DNA of 64,000 nucleotides. Source: Bog-257 sp963805985. GTDB taxonomy: Bacteria; Acidobacteriota; Terriglobia; Terriglobales; Acidobacteriaceae. Below the pieces are notes generated by a model. The model had not been told where the DNA came from. It ran no database searches and was given only the letters and a program-made list of their open reading frames with translations. This document shows, piece by piece, positions 17,294-26,447 of the stretch (position 1 is the stretch's first letter; each line of letters begins with the position of its first letter). The DNA is taken from positions 434,001-498,000 of the forward strand of contig CAWDWG010000008.1 of assembly GCA_963805985.1 (NCBI GenBank), given 5' to 3'. Both the position numbers and the translations under genes were made by a program.

Positions 17294-18650
17294 TCTCGAG
17301 ATAGGCATTCACAATAGCGGTTGACATTGCCGCCGTATCCACTTCCACCAGGAGCACGCCGCGATCGTGCATGCGCGCCAGCAGAATCTGCCGCCGATGG
17401 ACGATCTCCTGAGCCGCTGCAGCGCGATACATTCGGGCCGATGTTGTTGGATCCTGGGTTGCCATGCTCAGCAGGTCTGATTGCCCAACAACGGCAAACA
17501 GCACCAAGTGCTGCGGCGTCAGCTGCAGAACGGCATCGATCACCTCAGGTGTCATTGCTGTCTCGGCCAAGTCGGTCAGCCAGATCACCAGGCTTCTCCG
17601 ACGTTGGCTGTTCTTCAGCGCACTGACGGCGCGCAGGTGATCGGCTTCCAGCTCCCCGGCGCGCACGTCCACCAACTGTTCCATCAGAAGCCGTAAGTGC
17701 GCACTGCCTCGCTGCGGAAGTAGACGATGGTTCGGTTCACGATCGTACGCCAGCAGCCCCACGCGATCGCCGGAATACAGCGCAACTTCCGCGAGGCAGA
17801 GTGCGGTATTGACCGCATGGTCCAGCTTGGCCAGTCCCCCAACTCGCGCTCGCATCAGCCGTCCACAATCGAGCACCACCCAGACAGTCTGGCTACGCTC
17901 CGCCTGGAACGATTTCGATACCAGCTTGCCGCGCCGTGCAGTTGCCGTCCAGCAGATCTTCCGGAAGTCGTCACCCTTGGCGTACTCGCGCAGGCTCTCG
18001 AACTCCCTTCCCATCCCGCGGGTGCGCGCCTGTCTTTGCTGCAACTCGATCTGGCGGGTGCGCGCCAGGTGGATGGCTTGCTGTTTCGCGTCCTCCAGGT
18101 TGGGATAGACACGGACTGTCTGCTTCAGGGGCGCACGCGCCCATCGCTCTGCCAGCCGTAGTGGACTCTGATAGTGAATGTAGAGATCGCCGAGCTTGGT
18201 GTCGCCGCGCTCGGACGGCGTGATGCGATAAGTCGCTGTGCCTTCGCTGCGGCTCCGCGCCGTGAGCTCAACCCGAGGGATGTCAGGTCGGAGTCGTGCA
18301 GGAACATCGTCCCACAACTCCGCCACGACCGGGCTGGTTCCACTGTTGCGCAGGACCAACTCCACGGAGCTCTCGACCGACAAAGCCACCGGCCCAGCCC
18401 ACCGGCGCACAACTGTAAGCTGTGACGGCCGCGGCAGATGGTAAAGATCGGCAATCACCGCGATTAGGAGCAACACATCCCACGCAAGGATGGCGAAGGC
18501 GAAGCGAGCGTCGAGAAAGGCGGGCCCGAGCCACACGAAGCCAATAGCGGCCAGCAGAAACGAACGCCGCCCGAACGCGATCCCGATCCGGCCATAGGGC
18601 TCCCCCCGGGCCTCCACTGTCTCCGGAATCAGCGTAGTGGATCGATTCAC
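17271..18650 (-). CDS. DUF58 domain protein (von Willebrand-like, MoxR partner)
   Basis: 459 residues. Two N-terminal membrane helices (about 28-65), then a beta-rich segment and the DUF58 core: TRGMGREFESLREYAKGDD, followed by RKICWTATARRGKLVSKSF and VWVVLDCGRLMRAR, the vWA-like start with a partial MIDAS (DxG). DUF58 proteins are thought to be clients or partners of MoxR AAA+ chaperones at the cell envelope. The gene shares a 4-bp overlap with the upstream moxR gene, showing translational coupling. Confidence 0.92.
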   Translation of the reverse strand: MNRSTTLIPETVEARGEPYGRIGIAFGRRSFLLAAIGFVWLGPAFLDARFAFAILAWDVLLLIAVIADLYHLPRPSQLTVVRRWAGPVALSVESSVELVLRNSGTSPVVAELWDDVPARLRPDIPRVELTARSRSEGTATYRITPSERGDTKLGDLYIHYQSPLRLAERWARAPLKQTVRVYPNLEDAKQQAIHLARTRQIELQQRQARTRGMGREFESLREYAKGDDFRKICWTATARRGKLVSKSFQAERSQTVWVVLDCGRLMRARVGGLAKLDHAVNTALCLAEVALYSGDRVGLLAYDREPNHRLLPQRGSAHLRLLMEQLVDVRAGELEADHLRAVSALKNSQRRRSLVIWLTDLAETAMTPEVIDAVLQLTPQHLVLFAVVGQSDLLSMATQDPTTSARMYRAAAAQEIVHRRQILLARMHDRGVLLVEVDTAAMSTAIVNAYLEIKHQNRL

Positions 18651-19597
18651 TGAGGAACCTCGACCGTCCGCAGCAGATCGCGAATGATCTGATCTGCCTG
18701 CAAGCCCTCCAATTCGGCTTCGGGCTTGAGAATCACGCGATGCCGGAAGACGGGCAGTGCGGCATTCTTGACGTCATCTGGAATTACATAATCACGCGCG
18801 TCCATGGCAGCTTTTGCTTTGGCGGCCTGCATCAGGAAGACGACAGCGCGCGGGCTTGCGCCCAGCGAAAGGGCCGGCGAGTCACGGGTGGCATGCGCCA
18901 ATCGCACCAGGTATTCGAACAATCCCTCCTCCACACGAACGGCGGTGCGCACCTCTTCCTGCGCCTTTGCCAGCAGTGCCGGATCGAGTGGCTGTAGGCC
19001 GAGCGACGAGATATCGTGAGCATCGAAGCCGTGTTGGACCCGGCTCAGCAGGCGCGTTTCTTCCGCGGCGCTGGGATAGGCAATATTGATCTTGATCAGG
19101 AATCGGTCGAGTTGGGCTTCCGGTAAAGGATAGGTGCCTTCGAATTCGATCGGGTTTTGTGTGGCGAACACAGTGAAGTAATTCGAAAGTGGATGCGGAG
19201 TGCCGTCGAGGGTCACCTGACGTTCTTCCATACATTCCAGCAAGGCGGCCTGCGTGCGCGGCGGCATGCGGTTAACTTCGTCAACCAGGAGGAGGTCGGT
19301 GAAGACCGGCCCGGCATGAAAACTGAACTGGCTGGTCACCATGTTGAGCACATCAGTTCCCAGGATGTCGGCCGGCATCAGATCGGAAGTGGCCTGCACT
19401 CGCTGAAAACGCAACTGAAGCACGGCCGCCAGCGTCTTAACGGTCAGCGTTTTCGCGATGCCAGGCACGCCCTCCAACAGCGCGTGACCACGGCACAGTA
19501 ACGCCAGGATGCAGTCGTCCAACATGTCGCTCTGTCCGACGATCACCTTCGACATCTGCTCGCGAAGATGTGCAACCACTGCGGAAACAGCTTCCAT
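18647..19597 (-). CDS. MoxR-family AAA+ ATPase
   Basis: 316 residues, typical MoxR length. Walker A is GVPGIAKT (43-50), Walker B is LLLVDEVNR, followed by PPRTQAALLECMEERQVT (pre-sensor insertion) and the sensor-1 asparagine in VFATQNPIEFEGTYPLPEAQ; LDRF carries the arginine finger. The C-terminal lid is helical. It is placed directly between DUF58 (4-bp overlap downstream) and DUF4350 (stop and start adjacent upstream), so it is surely part of one transcript. Confidence 0.94.
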   Translation of the reverse strand: MEAVSAVVAHLREQMSKVIVGQSDMLDDCILALLCRGHALLEGVPGIAKTLTVKTLAAVLQLRFQRVQATSDLMPADILGTDVLNMVTSQFSFHAGPVFTDLLLVDEVNRMPPRTQAALLECMEERQVTLDGTPHPLSNYFTVFATQNPIEFEGTYPLPEAQLDRFLIKINIAYPSAAEETRLLSRVQHGFDAHDISSLGLQPLDPALLAKAQEEVRTAVRVEEGLFEYLVRLAHATRDSPALSLGASPRAVVFLMQAAKAKAAMDARDYVIPDDVKNAALPVFRHRVILKPEAELEGLQADQIIRDLLRTVEVPQ

Positions 19598-20764
19598 TTA
19601 GCGCTTCTCCTCGGCTGCCAGGTTAAACAGCTTTAATAGCGTTGAGTAATGATGCAGGCGCTGGACTAAGGCGAGTGCCTCTTTGTTGGAAAGATCCTCA
19701 AAGAATCTTGCCGACTCGCATCGATCAAGCAGGCCCTGCAAGTCGCCACGGTCGATCGGCCAGCGGTCGGCGACAGCACGTGCAATGTCAAGATTGCTGG
19801 CCGAGGGTCGAAGCCCCAGCCGTTTGCCCGCCAGGTAACGAAATTGCTCATACGCGACGTCGACGGCAACGTTGGCTGCGCCGGCATGTTCATAGAGATC
19901 GCCTAGGGCGCGCACATACTCCAGCGTCGAAAGACGCGATTCGGACGCGTGGGCTCGTTGTGGCACACTGCGCCTGGAAAACGTCAGCAATATGGCCACA
20001 GCCAAAAATCCCAACTGTCCAAACAGCCACCCGAGTTGTGGATGGTTCATCGCTGTTTGTGTCGTTGTGCGATGGCCATGAAAGTATTCGTCCCACAAAA
20101 TATGCCGTGACTTATCGCCCACGGCAGTGAGCAAAAATTCCAGATTGCCCGATTCGCGCAGCCCCGTGTTGCTCAGCAAGCTGGATGACGCCAGCCACAG
20201 CACGCGGCCCTTGCCATGGGCATACTGCATAACCGTGAATCGGGACTCATCACCATATAAGCCAACTCCAGAGCCTGTCTTCGTCCAGCCGGCGACCACA
20301 TCCAGATCGATCTCCGGCGCATTCAACGCGAACGACGATGGTGCCTCTGCGCGAAATTTGTTCCAGCCAAGGGAAACGGGCAGCGGGGCTGGCCCCGGTT
20401 CGGAGACAAAGACTGGAGCGTAACTTCCTGCCAACAGCACCTGGCCACCATTCGACAAGAAACTCTCTAAAGCATCCCGGTCAGCCTGCGAGGGTATCTC
20501 CAGCGGGTCAGCGACAATTAGGAAAGTATCCTTCGCGTTTGCCAATTCGGCGGGAGGGTGCTCCCAGCGATCGATGCGATATCCGGATTCGCGCAACAAA
20601 AGGTAAGCAGCTTTAGCGCCCTCCGGCGCGGTGGAATAGGTGGTTGCGAATTGGGCATCCGACTCGCCCGGAGTCAGAAAAATCGCGAGCAAGCTACAAA
20701 CCAGGAACAAACTCCCCGCGATGATCACCAGACGGCGGTCTTCTCGACTGAGGTTTAGTGGCAT
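19598..20764 (-). CDS. DUF4350 domain membrane protein
   Basis: 388 residues. One N-terminal helix (12-30) and one central helix (about 250-270). Between them is a periplasmic Rossmann-like domain with YSTAPEGAKAAYLLLRESGY and DALESFLSNGGQVLLAG, the DUF4350 signature, resembling GldG/ABC-type uncharacterised domains. The C-terminal cytoplasmic part is helical. Its start overlaps the upstream DUF4129 gene by 10 bp. It belongs to the MoxR cluster; biochemical role unknown. Confidence 0.85.
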   Translation of the reverse strand: MPLNLSREDRRLVIIAGSLFLVCSLLAIFLTPGESDAQFATTYSTAPEGAKAAYLLLRESGYRIDRWEHPPAELANAKDTFLIVADPLEIPSQADRDALESFLSNGGQVLLAGSYAPVFVSEPGPAPLPVSLGWNKFRAEAPSSFALNAPEIDLDVVAGWTKTGSGVGLYGDESRFTVMQYAHGKGRVLWLASSSLLSNTGLRESGNLEFLLTAVGDKSRHILWDEYFHGHRTTTQTAMNHPQLGWLFGQLGFLAVAILLTFSRRSVPQRAHASESRLSTLEYVRALGDLYEHAGAANVAVDVAYEQFRYLAGKRLGLRPSASNLDIARAVADRWPIDRGDLQGLLDRCESARFFEDLSNKEALALVQRLHHYSTLLKLFNLAAEEKR

Positions 20765-21693
20765 CCCAGTCGCTCCAGAAGCTCCGATGTTCCGGCAAAC
20801 GTATCCGCCGTCGCTGTGTCGGTTCCGTACCAGACTTTCTCGAAGCTCCGCGTCAGCTCTTGCAGCGGATCGCGATGCGAATCACCTTCAGGTAATAGCT
20901 TCAGGTACTCGCGCGGCGTGCGGGCCAGGTCGGGCCGCCATAATCCCTGCGCTTCCAGAAACGATATCGCCGCCCAGTACGACAGGTGGACGGCGTCTCG
21001 CCAACGACCGGCCTGTGCTGCCGCATGTGCCTCGGCTTGCCAGTCGCGCCATGGCTTGGCGGAGACTACGTCGGGCGATCCTGTAAGTTGGGTATAGACA
21101 TTGCCCTGGCGATAATTGCGAACCACCCAGAAAGCCGCAGCGACAATCGCCAGCGCAACCAGCGCCCAGATAACGACACGACCCACCACCGGAAATGCTG
21201 ATGACGTTACGATCCGCTGAAGCAAATTGAAGAGCCAGCGTTGCGCCGCCTGCTTCAGGCGGTCGTACCAACTCTCGCCGCGGACCTTCTCGAACTCACG
21301 CCGCGAGAGAACGTCCGCGAGCTTATCGCGCTCGGCGGAAGAGCTGGCCTTTGCGGATTGCATGCCGCGAGCATCCGACAGGAGCAAATCCAATTGCGCG
21401 GTTACAGCTGCCAGCTTGTTGGGGGTGCGTTCTTTTTCATAGTCACGCAGGGCCTCGCTGATTCCGCTCGTGTTGACTTCGAAAGTATGCCCTGCGGCTT
21501 CGACCTGCCATTCCGAGGGAAGACTCTCCAGCGCCGAGGAGACAGCGTTAGTGTCTGCGGACGCCGACAACGACTGTCGTAGCTGTTGCAATGCTTCGAT
21601 GTATTGAGGAAGCGAGAGGGCCTTCTGTGCCGGTGCTGCGGCGAGAGCCGGCCCAGCGAGGATAAGAAGCAGAACGATCCGGAGCATTCGCAT
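20755..21693 (-). CDS. DUF4129 domain membrane protein
   Basis: 312 residues. An N-terminal signal sequence (LRIVLLLILAGPALAAAP), a helical periplasmic region, one membrane helix (about 172-190; VVIWALVALAIVAAAFWVV) and a C-terminal DUF4129 domain with WRDAVHLSYWAAISFLEAQG and RTPREYLKLLP. DUF4129 is often fused to transglutaminase domains; here it stands alone as in other MoxR clusters. It overlaps DUF4350 and follows the next membrane gene by 1 nt, so all five minus-strand genes are likely co-transcribed. Confidence 0.85.
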   Translation of the reverse strand: MRMLRIVLLLILAGPALAAAPAQKALSLPQYIEALQQLRQSLSASADTNAVSSALESLPSEWQVEAAGHTFEVNTSGISEALRDYEKERTPNKLAAVTAQLDLLLSDARGMQSAKASSSAERDKLADVLSRREFEKVRGESWYDRLKQAAQRWLFNLLQRIVTSSAFPVVGRVVIWALVALAIVAAAFWVVRNYRQGNVYTQLTGSPDVVSAKPWRDWQAEAHAAAQAGRWRDAVHLSYWAAISFLEAQGLWRPDLARTPREYLKLLPEGDSHRDPLQELTRSFEKVWYGTDTATADTFAGTSELLERLGCH

Positions 21694-21694
21694 T

Positions 21695-22519
21695 TCAGGA
21701 GGCCCCGACTGCTGCCGCTCCCGCCGGACCGTTATCCAGAGCAGACATCATCAGGTGAATGTCGAAGGCTTCTTTACGCACGCGTTCGTCGTAATACATC
21801 AGCGACAAGCAAATCGTCAGGACCGGGGTAACAACACACTGAATCAGATAGCCGAGGATCGTCGAGACAACGGAAATAGCCGGGCCGGGATGCACATGGG
21901 CAGCTGCGCCGCCTTTTATGGCCACCATGAGACCCACCGGACCCAGGATGGCTGCCTCCAGAGCAAAAATCAGAAAGAAATAGAGAAGATAGATAGCCAC
22001 AACTCGAAGGCGGTGACCGGTGGTGAGATATCGGCTGCGCGACAAACTGTCGCCCAGGCCGGCGTCCTCCAATACAGCTACAGGGATGGCTAGCGCCCAC
22101 ATCAGGAACAGAATGATGCCTGGAACGATAAACAATACTGTGCCGATCAGGATGCCGATGCCGCTGCCGATCATGATGAAGAAGACTCGAAACAACATGC
22201 CGGAGACTCGTCCGTAGGCCTCTTGCAGGCTCATGGGTCGCCCCAGGTAGGCCGCTGAAACCACAACAATCGTGGCTGCGTGCGCAGCCGCGACTCCCAA
22301 CCACTGCACGACCAGCGCGAGCACAAATCCAATACCGGCACCTGTGATCGCTTTTAGCGAAGATGCTTTTGGCAACCAGAGCAAGCAGGTCTGGGTCACG
22401 AACAATGGCAAGTAAGCAATGGCGGCAATTGCGAGAAACAACCCGAAGCGGCTGCGATAGAGTTGGAAGGCACGGTCCAACAATTCGCCCAGCGTCAGCG
22501 GCCGAAGTAGAGCAGACAT
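21695..22519 (-). CDS. Polytopic membrane protein at head of MoxR cluster
   Basis: 274 residues from ATG 22519 (MSALLRPLTLGELLDRAF). In-frame starts at 22603 and 22627 would add 28-36 residues that look poorly conserved. About six hydrophobic helices follow, with the block GELLDRAFQLYRSRFGLF and the repeated WALAIPVAVLEDAGLGDSLSRS motif seen in the glycerophosphodiester phosphodiesterase membrane-domain family and in related unknown proteins. It probably acts with the MoxR/DUF58 products. The divergent amidohydrolase gene starts within about 120 bp, so both promoters overlap. Confidence 0.75.
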   Translation of the reverse strand: MSALLRPLTLGELLDRAFQLYRSRFGLFLAIAAIAYLPLFVTQTCLLWLPKASSLKAITGAGIGFVLALVVQWLGVAAAHAATIVVVSAAYLGRPMSLQEAYGRVSGMLFRVFFIMIGSGIGILIGTVLFIVPGIILFLMWALAIPVAVLEDAGLGDSLSRSRYLTTGHRLRVVAIYLLYFFLIFALEAAILGPVGLMVAIKGGAAAHVHPGPAISVVSTILGYLIQCVVTPVLTICLSLMYYDERVRKEAFDIHLMMSALDNGPAGAAAVGAS

Positions 22520-22636
22520 ACTGTCACCGAAGTTCGCGCCGATACTAGCATAGTCGCGCGGTTTTTGAGCCAGTTTTCGCTTCCACCAAGCGAATCTGAA
22601 CATCATGTCCCCATCTTCTGCTAGCATTCCTGCGTC

Positions 22637-23917
22637 ATGGCGACCGTCAGGTTCGTTTGCGCGCTAATCCTTAGTCTTCTGTTATCCGGTACACTCCACG
22701 CCCAGTCGCAATCGCAGCCGGTAGTCCTGCACGCTGCGCGCTTGCTCGATGTCGAAGACGGCAAGATCATTTCGCCGGGCGAGATTCTTGTGCAAGGCGA
22801 GCGGATCGCCGAAGCCGGGCAGAAGGTCAACTATCCGGCGGGAGCAGAGGTCATCGACCTGGGCGACGTAACGCTGATGCCGGGTCTTATCGACGCGCAC
22901 GTTCATTTGTTTTTGCATCCGGGCTCGGAAGACTTGCAGACGGTCGAGGAGTCGGTTCCGCAGCGCACGATCCTGGCGACGCTGGCGGCCAAGGCTGATT
23001 TGATGGCCGGCTTCACCGCCGAACGCGATATGGGAACGGAGGGCGCAGGATCGGCTGATACCGCGGTGCGAGATGCGATCAACGATGGGCTGATCCCAGG
23101 ACCGAGACTACGCATCAGCGGAAATGCGATCGACATTCTTGGCGGGCACGAGGATGCGAATCACTTCAACCCTGCGCAGCATGTCCTGTCTAACGCCACT
23201 TATGCGAATAACGGTGACCAGTTAGTCGAGGTAATTCGGGAGCAGGTAAAAGAGGGCGCGGATTTCATAAAGATCTATGAGACGGGCCGCGACACCATCG
23301 TGAACGGCAAACTCGTGACGCCGTATCAATACACCGAAGCGCAATTAGCCGTGGCCGTGGCTGAAGCAGCGCGAACAGGGAAGCGGGTTGCCGTCCACGC
23401 AACCGGAGATCCCGGGGCGCTTTATGCTGCCCAAGCGGGAGTCGAATCGGTCGACCATGGCTTCCAACTCAGCGATGAGACGATGCGCATCATGCGGGAG
23501 AAAGGCATTCCCACCGTTCCGACGTTCACCGTGGTGGAGTACTTTGCTGAACATGCTTCGAATCCAGCGGCGGGGAAGCGTGAGCGGAATATGCAGGACC
23601 TGCACGCACGGGAATTCAAAAAGCAGCTTGCCGCCGGCGTGCCGATGGCGGTTGGTTCGGACGTCGGCCCATTTCCGCACGGCACACAAGCCCGGGAGTT
23701 CGTGTTGATGGCGCAGTATGGCATGTCCCCGGCTGCGGTCTTGCAATCCGACCTCATTAACGGGGCGAAGCTGCTTGGTTGGGAAAGTCAGGTCGGACAA
23801 CTCAAGCCCGGATATTTCGCCGACATAGTAGCGGTGCCCGGCGATCCAACGAAGGACATCAGCGTTGTCGAGAAGGTGAGCTTCGTGATGAAAGGCGGAG
23901 TGATTTACAAGAAGTAA
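22637..23917 (+). CDS. Secreted metal-dependent amidohydrolase
   Basis: 426 residues. A signal peptide (FVCALILSLLLSGTLHAQ) points to export. The amidohydrolase core has the metal-binding motif MPGLIDAHVHLF (HxH), the lysine region in DFIKIYETGRD, the third and fourth ligands in VAVHATGDPG and ESVDHGFQ, and the final Asp in AVGSDVGPFPHGT. The family includes imidazolonepropionase-like and Xaa-Pro or Xaa-Arg dipeptidases, so it could be a peptidase or hydrolase of cyclic amides. The C-terminal composite sheet (GYFADIVAVPGDP) is complete. Confidence 0.9.
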   Translation: MATVRFVCALILSLLLSGTLHAQSQSQPVVLHAARLLDVEDGKIISPGEILVQGERIAEAGQKVNYPAGAEVIDLGDVTLMPGLIDAHVHLFLHPGSEDLQTVEESVPQRTILATLAAKADLMAGFTAERDMGTEGAGSADTAVRDAINDGLIPGPRLRISGNAIDILGGHEDANHFNPAQHVLSNATYANNGDQLVEVIREQVKEGADFIKIYETGRDTIVNGKLVTPYQYTEAQLAVAVAEAARTGKRVAVHATGDPGALYAAQAGVESVDHGFQLSDETMRIMREKGIPTVPTFTVVEYFAEHASNPAAGKRERNMQDLHAREFKKQLAAGVPMAVGSDVGPFPHGTQAREFVLMAQYGMSPAAVLQSDLINGAKLLGWESQVGQLKPGYFADIVAVPGDPTKDISVVEKVSFVMKGGVIYKK

Positions 23918-24031
23918 GGCCGTGCGGCAATCGGGGTCACGAATCTAGCTCGATGGACGAGTGTGCCACACAGCGGCGCCACGCAATTCTTCCAGCATTA
24001 TTACTGAGCGACAACTTGGTTCTGATACAGG

Positions 24032-24550
24032 TTAAGGGGCGCTTTCCTTGATGGCTTTTCTGTGCTCGCTGCGCCGGACTCGCACTTGTTCAACGGTCTG
24101 CCGATGAGCGGCAACCATATCGACCAGCGCACTGGTGGTCCAGGCGAAAGTAAAGAGGCCGGAGATGCCGATGATGGGGCTGATGAGACGCCATGGCCGC
24201 TCGAGCTCCATCTTTCCCATGCCAAGCGTGGTGTAAGCGTTGGCGCAGAAATATATGTCGTCGTGAATGTTTTTGATAAGACCCAGGCGACTGAGGAGGA
24301 GCGACCAGATTAAAATCTCCGCAATCTGGAGAAAGAGCATGAGGAAGACGCCCCAACCGAAGATGAGCGCAGCGCCGGTGAGATGAGGGTGATGGGCGAA
24401 CAGACGCGCTTTCCATCGGTCCTGGCCGACCATGATGCTATGGAGCCCTGATCCGTGAACTAAGACGATGGCCACGAGGATGATGGCGCCGACAATCACG
24501 GCGGCGAGCGGCTTGTAGTCATCCGGAACTCTCTGTAGCAGTTCTCCCAA
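24032..24550 (-). CDS. Two-helix ion-channel-like membrane protein with altered filter
   Basis: 172 residues. Helices at about 15-32, 60-85 and 124-146, with a re-entrant segment between the last two. The position of the K+ filter reads TTLGMGK (107-113) where potassium channels have TVGYGD. The following helix (LISPIIGISGLFTFAWTTS) is like channel-family proteins of proteobacteria that I recall with T-[TV]-[LV]-G-x-G filters. Ion selectivity is therefore uncertain; the Tyr is Met and the Asp is Lys. It stands alone. Compare the canonical channel at 5631-6278. Confidence 0.75.
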   Translation of the reverse strand: MGELLQRVPDDYKPLAAVIVGAIILVAIVLVHGSGLHSIMVGQDRWKARLFAHHPHLTGAALIFGWGVFLMLFLQIAEILIWSLLLSRLGLIKNIHDDIYFCANAYTTLGMGKMELERPWRLISPIIGISGLFTFAWTTSALVDMVAAHRQTVEQVRVRRSEHRKAIKESAP

Positions 24551-24778
24551 CAGGTCCTCCTCGTCTGCGGACCGACCACTGGAACCCGACCCGCTCTACT
24601 TACGTCATCGACTGCAGTGGTTGTGGCTGTTGGAGAAGGTAGCGGAGGCGCAAACCGTAAGCAACAAATTTTCACAAAGGACCGTCACGCATGCCCGACC
24701 AGGAAAGAAGCAGGGGGCAGCGATTGGATCGCAGCCCTCCGCGTTGTTGTGCTGAGTACAGACCGAAAGGCAGTGAGG

Positions 24779-26167
24779 CTAGGCTCCCACTGCGGCCGTT
24801 GCGGTGGTAGGCAATTGTGCCTGTTCCCAGGCATCAAAGCCGCCGACTACGTTGATCACGTTGTGTCCGGCACGCTGTAGCAAGCTGGCGGCAATCATGC
24901 TGCGGTAGCCGCCCTTGCAATGAACGGCGATGGTGCCCGCCCGCTCCAGTTGAGGCAGCGCGGCCTTGAATCTATCGAGGGGATACCAGTCGGCGCCGTC
25001 GATGTGCGCAGCATCCCACTCTCCCTGCCGCCGTACATCCAGCACTTGCAATTGCGAATCGTCGAGCCGCCGGCTGAGTTCCTGCACCGTCATCTGCGGC
25101 AGTTGCGCCACTTCCAAGCCGGCCCGCTTCCAACCTTCTACCCCGCCGTTGAGGTATCCGCGCACGTCTTCGATGCCAACGCGTGCCAGCCGCATGCGAG
25201 CTTCGTTCAATTGGTCTGGCGTGTCAGCTATGAGTGCGGGCTGAGACGACAGCCCGAGCACAGCTCCCGCCCACGAAGCAAATTGGCCGGACAGCGCGAT
25301 GTTGATCGACCCAGGCACATGTGCAGCCGCAAACTGATCGCCCGGCCGCACGTCGAGCGCAACTGCGCCCTCGTCCAACAGACGCTTCAGCTCCGCGGGC
25401 GCGATGGGCCGCAAATCGGGCAACTCGTTAAGAGCCGTGGCTCCAGCACGGTTGATGGAAGCGTCTTCCAGGAAGTAATCGGGACGAGCGGGCAGGTTCG
25501 ATGTCATCTGGAGAATGAACTCGTCGCGACCTTTGATCTGCAGCGCGTAATTGGTGAGGCGCTCGGTACCGATGGTGGAGGAGCGCTCGGCGCGCATGTT
25601 GCGCCCGCACAACGAGCCGGCCCCATGAGCGGGATAGACCAGCACTTCGTTTGGCAGCGTCATCAACTTGTGATGGAGCGAGTCGTACATCATGCCGGCG
25701 AGCTGTTGCGGGGTGTAGGTCTTGGAGAGATCCGGCCTTCCGACATCGCCAATGAATAACGTATCGCCGGTGAGAACTGCGAAAGGTGTTGTGGATTCTT
25801 CTTCGTCGGTGAGCAGCAGGCAGGAGCTTTCGAGGGTGTGGCCAGGGGTCGCGAGCACCTGGACCCGACATCGGCCCACCCGGACCTCGGAGCCGTCGGA
25901 CACGCCGACGTGAGGGAAGGTCGCGTCTGCCGCCTGGCCTATGTAAATGGTTGCACCGGTACGCGCCGCCAGTTCCTTGTGTCCCGAGACAAAGTCGGCG
26001 TGCAGATGCGTCTCGAAAATATGGCGAATCTTGAGACCGTGCTTTTCGGCAGCTTCGATATAGATCTCGACGTCACGCTGCGGATCGACAACGGCGGCTT
26101 CGCCATCCGAACCGAAAAGATACGACGCATGGGCCAGACAACCCAGATAAAACTGTTCGAAGTACAT
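24779..26167 (-). CDS. MBL-fold hydrolase with two rhodanese domains (persulfide dioxygenase-like)
   Basis: 462 residues. ATG 26167 has GGAGGAAGA just upstream; the longer frame to 26227 is not supported. The N-terminal metallo-beta-lactamase domain has THLHADFVSGH (53-63), TPGHT and GDTLFIGDVGRPDL, matching the ETHE1/CstB persulfide dioxygenase branch. Two rhodanese domains follow: the first (about 270-350) lacks a catalytic Cys, the second (about 370-455) has AVHCKGGYRS with the active Cys. The likely role is detoxification of persulfides and sulfide transfer. It stands alone with no sulfide sensor seen nearby. Confidence 0.9.
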   Translation of the reverse strand: MYFEQFYLGCLAHASYLFGSDGEAAVVDPQRDVEIYIEAAEKHGLKIRHIFETHLHADFVSGHKELAARTGATIYIGQAADATFPHVGVSDGSEVRVGRCRVQVLATPGHTLESSCLLLTDEEESTTPFAVLTGDTLFIGDVGRPDLSKTYTPQQLAGMMYDSLHHKLMTLPNEVLVYPAHGAGSLCGRNMRAERSSTIGTERLTNYALQIKGRDEFILQMTSNLPARPDYFLEDASINRAGATALNELPDLRPIAPAELKRLLDEGAVALDVRPGDQFAAAHVPGSINIALSGQFASWAGAVLGLSSQPALIADTPDQLNEARMRLARVGIEDVRGYLNGGVEGWKRAGLEVAQLPQMTVQELSRRLDDSQLQVLDVRRQGEWDAAHIDGADWYPLDRFKAALPQLERAGTIAVHCKGGYRSMIAASLLQRAGHNVINVVGGFDAWEQAQLPTTATAAVGA

Positions 26168-26447
26168 TCTTCCTCCAACGCGACGAACATCATACGCTCG
26201 TGTTTGCGAATCGCCTATAGCTTCCATGTGCTCACCACAGAGTTGTGATCTTCCCGGGCCTCTTATCCGGTTTGCGCGCGGAGACGGCTGGAGAAGGCTG
26301 AAGGGAGCGTCAAAGGGAATACCGCCGCATTCGGCGTCAGGAGGCCGCTGGGACGAAGTGCCATACCTGTGGGCAGCCCTTCTGCCGATCGTCGAAATTA
26401 GACCCTGTGCTCAAGGCGCACAAGCCTGCGTACGGTCAGCAGATTTC

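Noticed and set aside
24920..25759. 279-residue plus-strand frame opposite the MBL-rhodanese gene
   Set aside because: No motif; opposite strand has full MBL and rhodanese signatures.
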